DNA of 64,000 bases from Aplidium turbinatum (GCA_918807975.1 OU964932.1:3534001-3598000); one strand, 5' to 3'; numbered from the stretch's first letter, positions 48,141 through 60,540 are shown. Notes: generated by a model not told the origin, from the letters alone. Program-made: numbers and translations.

Positions 48141-48166
48141 TGACGTCACGAAAATCTGTGACGTCA
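48141..48166. promoter_or_regulatory. Pair of CRE palindromes upstream of spartin
   Basis: Two perfect TGACGTCA sites lie at 48141-48148 and 48159-48166, 18 bp apart from start to start. They are about 130-160 bp upstream of the proposed spartin ATG at 48010, the spacing expected for CREB/ATF sites in a promoter. The satellite array begins only about 100 bp further out. Binding is inferred from the motif only. Confidence 0.5.
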
Positions 48167-48273
48167 TGCAAAAAAACGCAACTACTTTTAGAAAGGGTGC
48201 AAAAATGCGGAAAAGAAGTAAAAGCGGAATGACTATTGATTTTTAAATATTTGTAGGCATTATTATTGATCTA

Positions 48274-51200
48274 GCGCTAACTTAAACTGTTACTATTTTG
48301 TACCAATTCTCAGCAATTCATTTTTACAATAAAAATACTTGCTTTATTAACGTAACAACTTTCACGTTTATATGTTATCTACAAAACGAGCAATCGTGGT
48401 TCAGTATAAACCGCCCACAGTTTGCTGTGATCGATGAATACTGCCTCCACCAAATATGTTGTAGCTTTCTCATTTCTGCTCGGATTTTAACAATTTTCCT
48501 ATCGTTGGATGGCATTATGCTTCATCTACCCGAATGGATTAATTGCCTATCTAAAGTAGGCATTATATTTATGTAGCGCTAACTTAAACTTTACTATTTT
48601 GTACCAATTCTCAGAAATTCATTTTTTACAATAAAAATACCAAACCAACACAAATTAAAAGAATATGTCTTGCTTTATTAACCTAACGACTTTCACGTTT
48701 ATATGTTATCTACAAAACGAGAAATCGTTGTTCAAACGCAACCGCTCGACGAAGCTTTTTTCCAATGCATTTTTCAAGGCGATTCGATCGTGGTTCAGCA
48801 TAAGCCGCCCACAGTTTGCTGTGATCGATGAATACTGCCTCCACCAAATATGCTGTAGCTTTCTCATTTTCTCAAAACAACCTAGTTCACATTGTAATCT
48901 TGTATTGTTTTTTCCACATGTGCTGTTGATGCAAATAAAAAGAACTTCTCACTTCTCGATCAGTTTCGAGTGTTCATTACAAGCCGCCCACAGTTTGATG
49001 CGATCGGTGAATAGTGCCTCCACCAAATATGCTGTAGCTTTCTCATTTCTGCTCGGATTCTAACAATTTTACTATCGTTCGATGACATTATGCTTCATCT
49101 ACTCGAATAGATTAATTGCCAATCTATAGTAGGCATTACATTTATGTAGCGCTAACTTAAACTTTACTATTTTGTACCAATTCTCAGCAATTCAATTTTT
49201 AGAATAAAAATACCAAACCAACACAAATTAAAAGAGTATGTCTTGCTTTATTCATATGTTAACTTTCACATTTATATCTAATCCACAAAACGAGCAATCG
49301 TTGTTCAAACGTAACCGCTCGACGAAGCTTTTTACCAAAACAATGCAAACACAAAGCGATCAGTTTCTAGTGTTCATTACAAGCCGCCCACAGTTTGCTG
49401 TGATCGATGAATACTGCCTCCACCAAATGTGCTGTAGCTTTCACATTTCTGCTTGGATTTGAGAAATTTTACCATCGTTGGAAAGCACGATACTGCATCT
49501 ATCCGAATTCATTAGTTGCAAGTTTAAAGTATGCATTATATTGATCTAGCGCTAACTTAAACTTTACTATTTTGTACCAATTCTCAGCAATTCAATTTTT
49601 ACAATAAAAATACCAAACCAACACAAATTAAAAGAGTATGTCTTGCTTTATTAACCTAACAACTTTCACGTTTATATGTTATCTACAAAACGAGAAATCG
49701 TTGTTCAAACGTAGCCGCTCGACGAAGCTTTTTTCCAATGCATTTTTCAAGGCGATTCGATCGTGGTTCAGTATAAGCCGCCCACAGTTTGCTGTGATCG
49801 ATGAATACTGCCTCCACCAAATATGCTGTAGCTTTCTCATTTCTGCTCGGATTCTAACAATTTTCCTATCGTTCGATGGCATTATACTTCATCTACCCGA
49901 ATGGATTGATTGCCAATCTAAAGTAGGCATTACATTTATGTAGCGCTAACTTAAACTTTACTATTTTGTACCAATTCTCAGCAATTCAATTTTTAGAATA
50001 AAAATACCAAACCAACACAAATTAAAAGAGTATGTCTTGCTTTATTCATATGTTAACTTTCACATTTATATCTAATCCACAAAACGAGCAATCGTTGTTC
50101 AAACGTAACCGCTCGACGAAGCTTTTTACCAAAACAATGCAAACACAAAGCGATCAGTTTCTAGTGTTCATTACAAGCCGCCCACAGTTTGCTGTGATCG
50201 ATGAATACTGCCTCCACCAAATGTGCTGTAGCTTTCACATTTCTGCTTGGATTTGAGAAATTTTACCATCGTTGGAAAGCACGATACTGCATCTATCCGA
50301 ATTCATTAGTTGCAAGTTTAAAGTATGCATTATATTGATCTAGCGCTAACTTAAACTTTACTATTTTGTACCAATTCTCAGCAATTCAATTTTTACAATA
50401 AAAATACCAAACCAACACAAATTAAAAGAGTATGTCTTGCTTTATTAACCTAACAACTTTCACGTTTATATGTTATCTACAAAACGAGAAATCGTTGTTC
50501 AAACGTAGCCGCTCGACGAAGCTTTTTTCCAATGCATTTTTCAAGGCGATTCGATCGTGGTTCAGTATAAGCCGCCCACAGTTTGCTGTGATCGATGAAT
50601 ACTGCCTCCACCAAATATGCTGTAGCTTTCTCATTTCTGCTCGGATTCTAACAATTTTCCTATCGTTGGATGGCATTATGCTTCATCTACCCGAATAAAT
50701 TGATTGCCAATCTAAAGTAGGCATTACATTTATGTAGCGCTAACTTAAACTTTACTATTTTGTGCCAATTCTCAGCAATTCAATTTTTAGAATAAAAATA
50801 CCAAACCAACACAAATTAAAAGAGTATGTCTTGCTTTATTCATATGTTAACTTTCACATTTATATCTAATCCACAAAACGAGCAATCGTTGATCAAACGT
50901 AACCACTCGACGAAGCTTTTTACCAAAACAATGCAAACACAAAGCGATCAGTTTCGAGTGTTCATTACAAGCCGCCCACAGTTTGCTGTGATCGATGAAT
51001 ACTGCCTCCACCAAATATGCTGTAGCTTTCACATTTCTGCTTGGATTTGAGAAATTTTACCATCGTTGGAAAGCACGATACTGCATCTATCTGAATTCAT
51101 TAGTTGCAAGTTTAAAGTATGCATTATATTGATCTAGCGCTAACTTAAACTTTACTATTTTGTACCAATTCTCAGCAATTCATTTTTTACAATACAAGTA

Positions 51201-51414
51201 CCAAACCAACACAAATTAAAAGAGTATGTCTTGCTTTATTCATATGTTAACTTTCACATTTATATCTAATCCACAAAACGAGAAATCGTTGTTCAAACGT
51301 AACCGCTCGACGAAGCTTTTTTCCAATGCATTTTTCAAGGCGATTCGATCGTGGTTCAGTATAAGCCGCCCACAGTTTGCTGTGATCGATGAATACTGCC
51401 TCCACCAAATATTT
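48274..51414 (+). repeat. Satellite array, forward arm, alternating A/B monomers
   Basis: Monomer starts, marked by GCGCTAACTTAAACT, fall at 48274, 48576, 49149, 49549, 49943, 50343, 50737 and 51137. In the regular part spacings alternate 400 (B) and 394 (A), giving a 794-bp higher-order unit. A monomers have TTTTTCAAGGCGATTCGATC; B monomers have AAACAATGCAAACACAAAGC at the same place. Both share GCCGCCCACAGTTTGCTGTG and CTTTATTNA... segments. The outermost monomers are deleted or hybrid. Open frames of 60-130 codons recur in every monomer only because the sequence repeats. The array begins about 100 bp from the spartin CREs. Confidence 0.93.
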
Positions 51415-52130
51415 TTACAGCTATATTGGAGAGGTTACCGCAACATGAGCACTGAGCAGATTCCACGCGTGAGATCTCAAACAAAGAAATTTTGTTTTTA
51501 TTAACAGCAACAACGAAAATTATTATACATTAAGTGTCAAAGATGGATGGATGGTCATTTTATTTTTGTTTGGATGCGAAACGTACATAAAACACAAACG
51601 TACAGTGTGCATCCAATGAGAGAGTGCGAAAGACCGTAGCCCTGAAGGCGTAGGAGGTCGTCGAGTCTGCACTCTCTCATTCAAACAATTTTACGAAAGA
51701 AAGTAATGCGTTTTTTAATAGCAAATTGACACAAAAAAGAAGAAGAAAGGAAAAACAGAAAAAAAAACAAATACAGATACAGACGCAAGAAATACAAAAA
51801 ATAAGAACAATGGACATAAAGTCAGGTAGTGGATGTCGTTTTTATAACTCTTGATTATTAAAGAAGTGTTTTTTGCACATTTTACTGAAAAATTTGTGCC
51901 ATGCAATTGTCAAGAAAAGGAAGAAAAACTGTTGATAAATTACATTGCAAAAAGTATACCCCGCCCCCCGCGCTAGGATGAATTATCCAAGCAATTATTG
52001 CGCTACAAATTTTTTTTTTGCAAAATTTGTATTTTATTTTATTTTTTTACCTGATCATTAGGGGGAGGCCATTGCCCTTTATCCTCCCCCCTAAATACGC
52101 TACTGCCTTGGACAATGGACATGCAACCAA
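51415..52130. other. Spacer between inverted satellite arrays
   Basis: Non-satellite sequence. It contains an 18-bp imperfect inverted pair (GAGAGAGTGCGAAAGACC / GTCTGCACTCTCTC, about 51617-51681) and, at about 52050-52110, a MITE-like fragment with GGGGGAGGCC and GGATAAAGG-type C-rich sequence ending ACGCTACTGCC. No gene recognised. Confidence 0.5.
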
Positions 52131-55100
52131 TTGAGTCGGGTAGATGCAGTATCGTGCTTTCCAACGTCAGTAAAATTGTCAAAAAAGCTTCATCGAGCGG
52201 CTACGTTTGAACAACGATTTCTCGTTTTGTAGATAAACATATAAACGTGAAAGTTGTTAGGTTAATAAAGCAAGACATACTCTTTTAATTTGTGTTGGTT
52301 TGGTATTTTTATTGTAAAAAATGAATTGCTGAGAATTGGTACAAAATAGTAAAGTTTAAGTTAGCGCTAGATCAATATAATGCATACTTTAAACTTGCAA
52401 CCAATGAATTCGGATAGATGCAGTATCGTGCTTTCCAACGATGGTTAAATTTCTCAAATCCGAGCAGAAATGAGAAAGCTACAGCACATTTGGTGGAGGC
52501 ACTATTCACTGATCACATCAAACTGTGGGCGGCTTGTAATGAACACTCGAAACTGATCGCTTTGTGTTTGCATTGTTTTGGTAAAAATTTTCGTCGAGCG
52601 GTTACGTTTGAACAACGATTGCTCGTTTTGTGGATTAGATATAAATGTGAAAGTTAACATATGAATAAAGCAAGACATACTCTTTTAATTTGTGTTAGTT
52701 TGGTATTTTTATTGCAAAAAATGAACTGCTGAGAATTGGTACAAAATAGTAAAGTTTAAGTTAGCGCTACATAAATGTAATGCCTACTTTAGATTGGCAA
52801 TTAATCCATTCGAGTAGATGAAGCATAATGCCATCCAACGATAGTAAAATTGTTAGAATCCAAGCAGAAATGAGAAAGCTACAGCATATTTGGTGGAGGC
52901 AGTATTCATCGATCACAGCAAACTGTGGGCGGCTTATACTGAACCACGATCGAATCGCCTTGAAAAATGCATTGGAAAAAAGCTTCGTCGAGCGGTTACG
53001 TTTGAACAACGATTTCTCGTTTTGTAGATAACATATAAACGTGAAAGTTGTTAGGTTAATAAAGCAAGACATACTCTTTTAATTTGTGTTGATTTGGTAT
53101 TTTTATTGTAAAAATTGAATTTCTGAGAATTGGTACAAAATAGTAAAGTTTAAGTTAGCGCTACATAAATGTAATGTCTATTTTAGATTGGCAATTAATC
53201 CATTCGAGTAGATGAAGCATAATGCCATCAAACGATAGTAAAATTGTTAGAATCCGAGCAGAAATGAGAAAGCTACAGCATATTTGGTGGAGGCACTATT
53301 CACCGATCGCATCAAACTGTGGGCGGCTTGTAATGAACACTCGAAACTGATCGCTTTGTGTTTGCATTGTTTTGGTAAAAAGCTTCGTCGAGCGGTTACG
53401 TTTGAACAACGATTGCTCGTTTTGTGGATTAGATATAAATGTGAAAGTTAACATATGAATAAAGCAAGACATACTCTTTTAATTTGTGTTGGTTTGGTAT
53501 TTTTATTGTAAAAAATGAATTGCTGAGAATTGGTACAAAATAGTAAAGTTTAAGTTAGCGCTACATAAATGTAATGCCTACTTTAGATTGGCAATTAATC
53601 CATTCGAGTAGATGAAGCATAATGCCATCCAACGATAATAAAATTGTTAGAATCCAAGCAGAAATGAGAAAGCCACAGCATATTTGGTGGAGGCAGTATT
53701 CATTGATCACAGCAAACTGTGGGCGGCTTATACTGAACCACGATCGAATCGCCTTGAAAAATGCATTGGAAAAAGGCTTCGTCGAGCGGTTACGTTTGAA
53801 CAACGATTTCTCGTTTTGTAGATAACATATAAACGTGAAAGTCGTTAGGTTAATAAAGCAAGACATACTCTTTTAATTTGTGTTGGTTTGGTATTTTTAT
53901 TGTAAAAATTGAATTTCTGAGAATTGTTACAAAATAGTAAAGTTTAAGTTAGCGCTACATAAATATAGTGCCTACTTTAGATTGGCAATTAATCCATTCG
54001 GGTAGATGAAGCATAATGCCATCCAACGATAGGAAAATTGTTAAAATCCGAGCAGAAATGAGAAAGCTACAGCATATTTGGTGGAGGCACTATTCATCGA
54101 TCGCATCAAACTGTGGGCGGCTTGTAATGAACACTCGAAACTGATCGCTTTGTGTTTGCATTGTTTTGGTAAAAAGCTTCGTCGAGCGGTTACGTTTGAA
54201 CAACGATTGCTCGTTTTGTGGATTAGATATAAATGTGAAAGTTAACATATGAATAAAGCAAGACATACTCTTTTAATTTGTGTTGGTTTGGTATTTTTAT
54301 TGTAAAAATTGAATTTCTGAGAATTGGTACAAAATAGTAAAGTTTAAGTTAGCGCTACATAAATGTAATGCCTATTTTAGATTGGCAATTAATCCATTCG
54401 AGTAGATGAAGCATAATGCCATCGAACGATAGTAAAATTGTTAGAATCCGAGCAGAAATGAGAAAGCTACAGCATATTTGGTGGAGGCACTATTCATCGA
54501 TCGCATCAAACTGTGGGCGGCTTGTAATGAACACTCGAAACTGATCGCTTTGTGTTTGCATTGTTTTGGTAAAAAGCTTCGTCGAGCGGTTACGTTTGAA
54601 CAACGATTGCTCGTTTTGTGGATTAGATATAAATGTGAAAGTTAACATATGAATAAAGCAAGACATACTCTTTTAATTTGTGTTGGTTTGGTATTTTTAT
54701 TGTAAAAAATGAATTGCTGAGAATTGGTACAAAATAGTAAAGTTTAAGTTAGCGCTACATAAATGTAATGCCTACTTTAGATTGGCATATAATCCATTCG
54801 AGTAGATGAAGCATAATGCCATCCAACGATAGTAAAATTGTTAGAATCCAAGCAGAAATGAGAAAGCTACAGCATATTTGGTGGAGGCAGTATTCATTGA
54901 TCACAGCAAACTGTGGGCGGCTTATACTGAACCACGATCGAATCGCCTTGAAAAATGCATTGGAAAAAAGCTTCGTCGAGCGGTTACGTTTGAACAACGA
55001 TTTCTCGTTTTGTAGATAACATATAAACGTGAAAGTTGTTAGGTTAATAAAGCAAGACATACTCTTTTAATTTGTGTTGGTTTGGTATTTTTATTGTAAA

Positions 55101-56128
55101 AATTGAATTTCTGAGAATTGGTACAAAATAGTAAAGTTTAAGTTAGCGCTACATAAATATAGTGCATACTTTAGATTGGCAATTAATCTATTCGGGTAGA
55201 TGAAGCATAATGCCATCCAACGATAAGAAAATTGTTAAAATCCGAGCAGAAATGAGAAAGCTACAGCATATTTGGTGGAGGCACTATTCACCGATCGCAT
55301 CAAACTGTGGGCGGCTTGTAATGAACACTCGAAACTGATCGCTTTGTGTTTGCATTGTTTTGGTAAAAAGCTTCGTCGAGCGGTTACGTTTGAACAACGA
55401 TTGCTCGTTTTGTGGATTAGATATAAATGTGAAAGTTAACATATGAATAAAGCAAGACATACTCTTTTAATTTGTGTTGGTTTGGTATTTTTATTGTAAA
55501 AAATGAATTGCTGAGAATTGGTACAAAATAGTAAAGTTTAAGTTAGCGCTACATAAATGTAATGCCTACTTTAGATTGGCAATTAATCCATTCGAGTAGA
55601 TGAAGCATAATGCCATCCAACGATAGAAGAATTGTTAGAATCCAAGCAGAAATGAGAAAGCTACAGCATATTTGGTGGAGGCAGTATTCATTGATCACAG
55701 CAAACTGTGGGCGGCTTATACTGAACCACGATCGAATCGCCTTGAAAAATGCATTGGAAAAAAGCTTCGTCGAGCGGTTACGTTTGAACAACGATTTCTC
55801 GTTTTGTAGATAACATATAAACGTGAAAGTTGTTAGGTTAATAAAGCAAGACATACTCTTTTAATTTGTGTTGGTTTGGTTCTTTTATTGTAAAAATTGA
55901 ATTGCTGAGAATTGGTACAAAATAGTAAAGTTTAAGTTAGCGCTACATAAATATAGTGCCTACTTTAGATTGGCAATTAATCCATTCGGGTAGATGAAGC
56001 ATAATGCCATCCAACGATAGAAAAATTGTTAAAATCTGAGCAGAAATGAGAAAGCTACAGCATATTTGGTGGAGGCACTATTCATCGATCGCATCAAACT
56101 GTGGGCGGCTTGTAATGAACACTCGAAC
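52131..56128 (-). repeat. Satellite array, inverted arm
   Basis: Same monomers as 48274-51414 but in reverse orientation. Monomer ends (AGTTAGCGC) fall at 52367, 52767, 53161, 53561, 53955, 54355, 54755, 55149, 55549 and 55943, giving spacings 400, 394, 400, 394, 400, 400, 394, 400, 394. One extra B monomer therefore breaks the A/B alternation at 53955-54755. The first and last monomers are truncated. With the forward arm it forms an inverted repeat of 3-4 kb per side. Confidence 0.93.
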
Positions 56129-56280
56129 ACTTCCAGCGGGGAGTCTGGGGGGCCTCCCCCAGAAAATTTTGATAAACACTTCCAATTTGGTGCGCTCTGA
56201 GAGCATTTCCAAAACAAAATCTTCGGACTTTCCCAGTCCGAGGATAAAGATTCAATCAATCAATCAAACTGGGACTAGTC
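56129..56280. mobile_element. MITE fragment followed by SINE tail
   Basis: CCAGCGGGGAGTCTGGGGGG and CCAATTTGGTGCGCTCTGAG match the CAGTGGC family interior (26120-26210). Directly after comes AGTCCGAGGATAAAGATTC, the SINE tail seen at 19077-19106, ending in TCAATCAATCAATCAA. This is the right junction of the satellite. Confidence 0.6.
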
Positions 56281-57080
56281 TAGAATGTTGGCTGCTTTTT
56301 TAGACTGAGCACAAAAACTTATTGTCAATGTCATCTGTAAGCATTTACGACATGCATTGGACTGGTGCACTAGTAAAGAGCAAATAATTAGCCTATAAAT
56401 TAAGCTAGTCCATTCTTGAAGAACACAAGTATGTTTGCTCTGAACTTGTGATGTCAGTCTATTGACCCAAAGAATTTAAAAAACACTTGTGCTGTTTCAG
56501 TACTGGTTGGTTAATGTACCCTTTGGAATTGCATGTCTTATTGTAGAATCTATGTTTTTTTTTGGTAAGAGAACCAGCTTTATTTTCAGCGTACTCAGTA
56601 GCCTATAGTTACAAGCCCGAATATCACTCATGCGTAGAGGCTGTATTCCTTTCGCCTGAAACCAAAAGCAGCCGCTATGAGATACGCATTGACGTCACTG
56701 GGAAAGCAACTTTAACCATAACACCAGATAACACATCTGATTGGCTGAGCAGCTGGTGTCGTTTTGCAAAACGATTGAGGATTGGATAAAACGAAGGCGT
56801 TTTTCAATGTAGGGTAAGCAATTTTGAAAGTTGATTTCCCTGGAGCTTCAGTGATGGTTTCTGACAAAAGCGTTTGCGTTAATTGGCATTTATAGGCAAG
56901 AAATGCGGTTTGGTGAGGACTTAGACTACTCACAAGCGTTACGAGTAATTCTAGTCACGAACACAGTAATTTTCAAGTTAAAATAGACTTGATAAAAATA
57001 ATAAGAAGTTAAACCTAGAATTCAGTCATTATATTTTACATAGTTTTTGCTCAGGTAAGCACTGCTTTCCTTGCTTTCCC

Positions 57081-57416
57081 TCACCGATCGTCACTGACTG
57101 TCACAACATCACCGTCACGTTTGCAACGAGCGAACCACTGTTTGCGTTTACGCAGCAAATCCTTGCGTTCCCAGTCACCATCATAAAGTTTGCTTACTTT
57201 CGTAACATCGGCTTCTTTCGTTGTGGGATTCTCTAGCAGCTCTCGTAGCAAGTCTGCCATTCGGTATGATGAAGAAGGGAACCGGCTAACGATTGCATCT
57301 GACGCCGTTTGCAGAATGTTTTTGTAGACGTTAGAGTAGAAAAAAGCAATTTCGTCTTCTGAAACGGTGAAGTTCTTGCGTGACTGCCGGGGAATTTTGG
57401 GGAGATCTAACCTCAA
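57081..57416 (-). pseudogene. hAT/ZMYM1-like transposase-derived ORF fragment
   Basis: A 111-codon frame contains LDLPKIPRQSRKN and, about ten residues on, AFFYSNVYKNILQTASDAIV and SRFPSS, ending in a charged tail and a stop. The order 'LPKIPR' then 'YYR..Y...LD....RF' is typical of the middle of TTF/ZMYM1-like hAT-derived proteins. No other part of such a protein is visible, so it is a fragment or a single exon. The family call rests on pattern memory only. Confidence 0.4.
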
Positions 57417-57459
57417 GTCACAAGCATATGATTTGCATTCTTTGTAAAATGATGTAGCA

Positions 57460-59040
57460 GGCCTCGAAATTCACGGCGGACATGTCCGCCGTCACAGCAT
57501 GTGATGTCCGCGGGAAGTACCCTCTAGATCGGTCATATTTGTCCGCCGAGAAATAAGGCAGAAACTAGCGATACAAATCGTCATTCATAGCACGAGCACC
57601 TGTTGCAAGAATATAATTTGCACTAGGAATGCAAAATTATCGCATTCCCATGCGCATCTAGAAAAAGTTAATACTGTATCCCTTAGTTTCCATTCAAGCA
57701 GAAAAACTTTCGATTTTACGTTGCTTCTACGATTGATGACATTGAATCAGCGTAACAAAGGTGAATTCTTCGCTAAGAATCGATGGGAGTACCGGTACTT
57801 CTACACTAATCACGCCCAAATTAGTTCAAGACTTATGTCACAATGTCTGGCTTTGATCTCCGAGTAATATTGATAAGGCAAGGTTGGTTACAAAGTTAGA
57901 TAATACGAGTAGGCTACTTCAGCAAGATGCAGCAAAACTTAAGTTTTGGTATTACAGTAAGAAAAAAAAAGCCCAGGGAAAATTTTAAAAGTGAGAATGA
58001 GGGCGATGAACTTACTACTAGGAAATTTAGTGGTAATAGACGCATATATTAAAGGAACAACGAATGTAAGGATTAGCTCTGTCAAAGATCACAACACATC
58101 GTTACCTTCTATGGCTGCAGCTTCAGCATATCTGGCCGACAATACTCCAAGCCATCAATTTCCGATCATCAAGGCCCTCGACAATATCAGTGACAACAAA
58201 AATAATCAAAATTAAGAGGTTGTTTGAAATCGCATATCTTATCGCTAAACAAGAGCACGCATTTACGCTTTTCCCTCAATTAGCCAGTCTGGAGAGAAGA
58301 CACGGAGCAGATCTCGGTATTACCTATCTTAACGACAAGCCATGATCGCGTGGAGATTGGTGCACGTGTTTGAAGATCGATACCATTGAAGCTCTCATGT
58401 GCATATGCCTGGACGGCCCTGATTGCGCTGATTATAACCCCGAGCCTGCCGTGAACTCGTGGAATACTGATACTATGTTGGAGAGGCGACCGCATCACAG
58501 AAAGAGCAAAAAATAATTGCGCTTTTTCTAATGTTTTGTTTATTTTTTTCGTCACTTTCGCTCACATGACACGCAAATATAAACTTAAAGAAAAAAGCCT
58601 AGTGAAGCTTTGCACAGCAGAAAATAGCGTTAGTGTAGAAGTTTTCCGACTCGTGCCCAGAGCATTGTGACGCAAGAAGCCACACGACCTCGTTCGGTGG
58701 AAGTTAATCAGTTATGCGGCGTATTATTTTTTTAATATTTATTTGCATCAGACATAAAGTCCATAGAATTCAAAATTTTGACAAACATCATATTATCATC
58801 ATCATCATATTTAGCAGCTACACGGCGCTTTGACTCTTCAAGCGCACTTCGTTGGTTTGATGACAGCCTTTCAGAGTGACTTCGCTGAAATTTTAAAAAG
58901 CCTAAACCGTAACTATGGTTCTCAAATGGAGAAGACTTATCAAGATAAAGTGATTAAACATGACGATCGACGTTAAAACTGGTGTGTCCGCCGTGAGACT
59001 TAATTTGTCCGCCGAGATAGCTGCTCAGACCGGACACTAG
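57460..59040. other. Unclassified stretch flanked by GTCCGCCG motifs
   Basis: CGGACATGTCCGCCGTCACA near 57478 and GTGTCCGCCGTGAGACTTAA with TTTGTCCGCCGAGA near 58985 bracket 1.5 kb of AT-rich sequence. The left edge starts GGCCTCGAAATTCACGG, which looks like a transposon end, but no matching right end was found. No ORF of known family. Confidence 0.3.
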
Positions 59041-59375
59041 GGTGGTCCTCAAATGTATGCAAGAATTTCAAACTTAAAAAATTGTAGTGCACACACTTCT
59101 AGTTGGTTCCTTTTTATATAAAAACATTTCCCTGAAAGTTTGAAAGATTTTGATAAAGGTTTGGAGGTGCCAGATTACAGGTGAAAATTTAATAAATTGA
59201 GCGATTTACGATACCCACCCAAGATAATGTAACATTTGCAATTGTACTTTAAAAAGACACAACACATCATGACAGAGCAAACAATAAACATGAGAAAAAT
59301 GCTATGTAAGAATACTGTACTCTCATCCAACTCTGCAGCAGGAAACACTGATATTACTGGAAAACTAGAAGACGT

Positions 59376-59566
59376 TGGAGCTGGTATACAAGTCCCCCCC
59401 CTTGGCAACTCATGACAAAGGGGAATTGACCAAAACATGTGGATTGAAGTGTGTGAACAGTAAAGCAAAGGTAAAGTAGTTTCACCCTACCTATATGTTT
59501 GGTCGAGTCCTGTCTTTGTCATGAGTTACCAAGGGGGGGGGGGGGGAACTTGCATACCAGCTCCAA
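59376..59566. mobile_element. Small foldback element with C/G-rich arms
   Basis: Left TTGGAGCTGGTATACAAG and right TGCATACCAGCTCCAA are inverted copies. The pairing continues through CCTTGGCAACTCATGACAAAG against CTTTGTCATGAGTTACCAAGG. The arms contain runs of 8-14 C or G. Confidence 0.65.
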
Positions 59567-59879
59567 GAAGTTTAACTCGCAACAAGATGAACTAGTGCTT
59601 TATAAAAATAAATACATAATACAATTCAGTCTGTGGACTGATACACTTTCTGAAGATTTTTTTTTGCTGCAAGTCGGAAGAACATGCCGGTGCTGTTTCA
59701 CAACTTGCAGAATGTATTGAATTTGCTCTTCATCTTTTGTTAATAGGCTACATTGTTAAAATTTTGCATCAAAGCAACACATCTTTCGGCAAAGTCATTG
59801 ATTCCATGGAGCCCACCAAAACAATAGCTTGCGCTGTCTTATAGTTGTCATCAACATTCCATGATGTGATTTCCACCTT

Positions 59880-59943
59880 CAGAAAGTCACATGGTAAGTT
59901 GAGAATATGTTTCTCGGCAGCCGATTTGTAGCAAGAATTGACA
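59880..59943 (-). repeat. Body of the hammerhead-bearing repeat
   Basis: The minus strand continues from the ribozyme as GTCAATTCTTGCTACAAATC then GGCTGCCGAGAAACATATTC, matching 14040-14085 and, less closely, 35650-35692. Confidence 0.6.
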
Positions 59944-59991
59944 GCGATAGACACCGTGTTTCGCCCATGAGGCTGAGCTCGTCAGTATCGC
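59944..59991 (-). ncRNA. Hammerhead ribozyme, all core bases intact
   Basis: On the minus strand: stem I GCGATA, core CTGACGA (fits CUGANGA), stem II GCTC/GGGC closing AGCCTCAT, GAAA, short stem III ACAC/GTGT, cleavage triplet GTC, and stem I return TATCGC. Stem I pairs perfectly over 6 bp. This is the best-preserved member of the family. Stem III is very short, as in known metazoan retroelement hammerheads, which may need dimers to work. Confidence 0.75.
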
Positions 59992-60004
59992 ACCACTAGC
60001 CTAA

Positions 60005-60540
60005 GTGTTGAACTGTTTTATTCGCATCAGTGGCTCACGGTACAAAAGATTGACACGGTGAGAGAGTACAAACAAACATAGCCAGGTCGAAGACTTTAAG
60101 AAACCGGCCTGCCACACCCCGCGGCGGCGGGGAGCGGCGTGATTTATGGGGTGACGATGCACCCGGAGGGTTAAGTCCACCAGCTTAGGTCGCGAGGGCC
60201 AGGCTGGGGAGTCGAGGTACCTGTGGAGGGAGAGTGTGGATCGAAACACTATATGGCCCGTCCGCAAATTTAGAATGGCGGAGCGGGCCAGGGAGACAGG
60301 CTCTTTCTGCATAGCCCAGAATGAAGCCCTGCGACGGACCGGGCGACCTGTCGCGTGTGGACGCTGGAACCGGCAGTAATTGACCGCCGGGCAGCGCCCA
60401 CGTCTCCTTCACGCGTCCTCGCGCAGGTACTTTGACTCTTATACCCGGTCTGCCAGTAGGCAGAGCGGCTAAAATTGGGGTCTCCCACGAGGAAGAGAGT
60501 CGAACCATTTAAGGATAATTTGGCTCTCGTGGCAGACGAA
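60005..60540 (-). other. GC-rich unit of unknown nature
   Basis: Base composition jumps from AT-rich to strongly GC-rich and back within 500 bp. On the minus strand there is an AAATGG start and a 107-codon frame (MVRLSSSWETPILAALPTGR ...) with low-complexity, arginine- and proline-rich content, and at the far end GCGAATAAAACAGTTCAAC, a possible poly(A) signal. Upstream on minus, a TTATTTTATTACAG acceptor and a CCA|GTGAGT donor (about 60620) could make a short intron. It could be a transcript end, an element 3' region belonging to the LINE at 61220, or a small unidentified gene. Confidence 0.35.

Noticed and set aside
48665-51504. Recurring open frames of 67-132 codons on both strands of the satellite
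   Set aside because: They recur because the DNA repeats; both strands are open equally, there are no codon-level signs of selection, and the frames break at monomer differences such as A versus B.
48274-56128. CRISPR array or tandem RNA gene cluster
   Set aside because: Monomers are about 400 bp without unique spacers, the genome is eukaryotic, and no tRNA, 5S or snRNA motifs were seen in the monomer.
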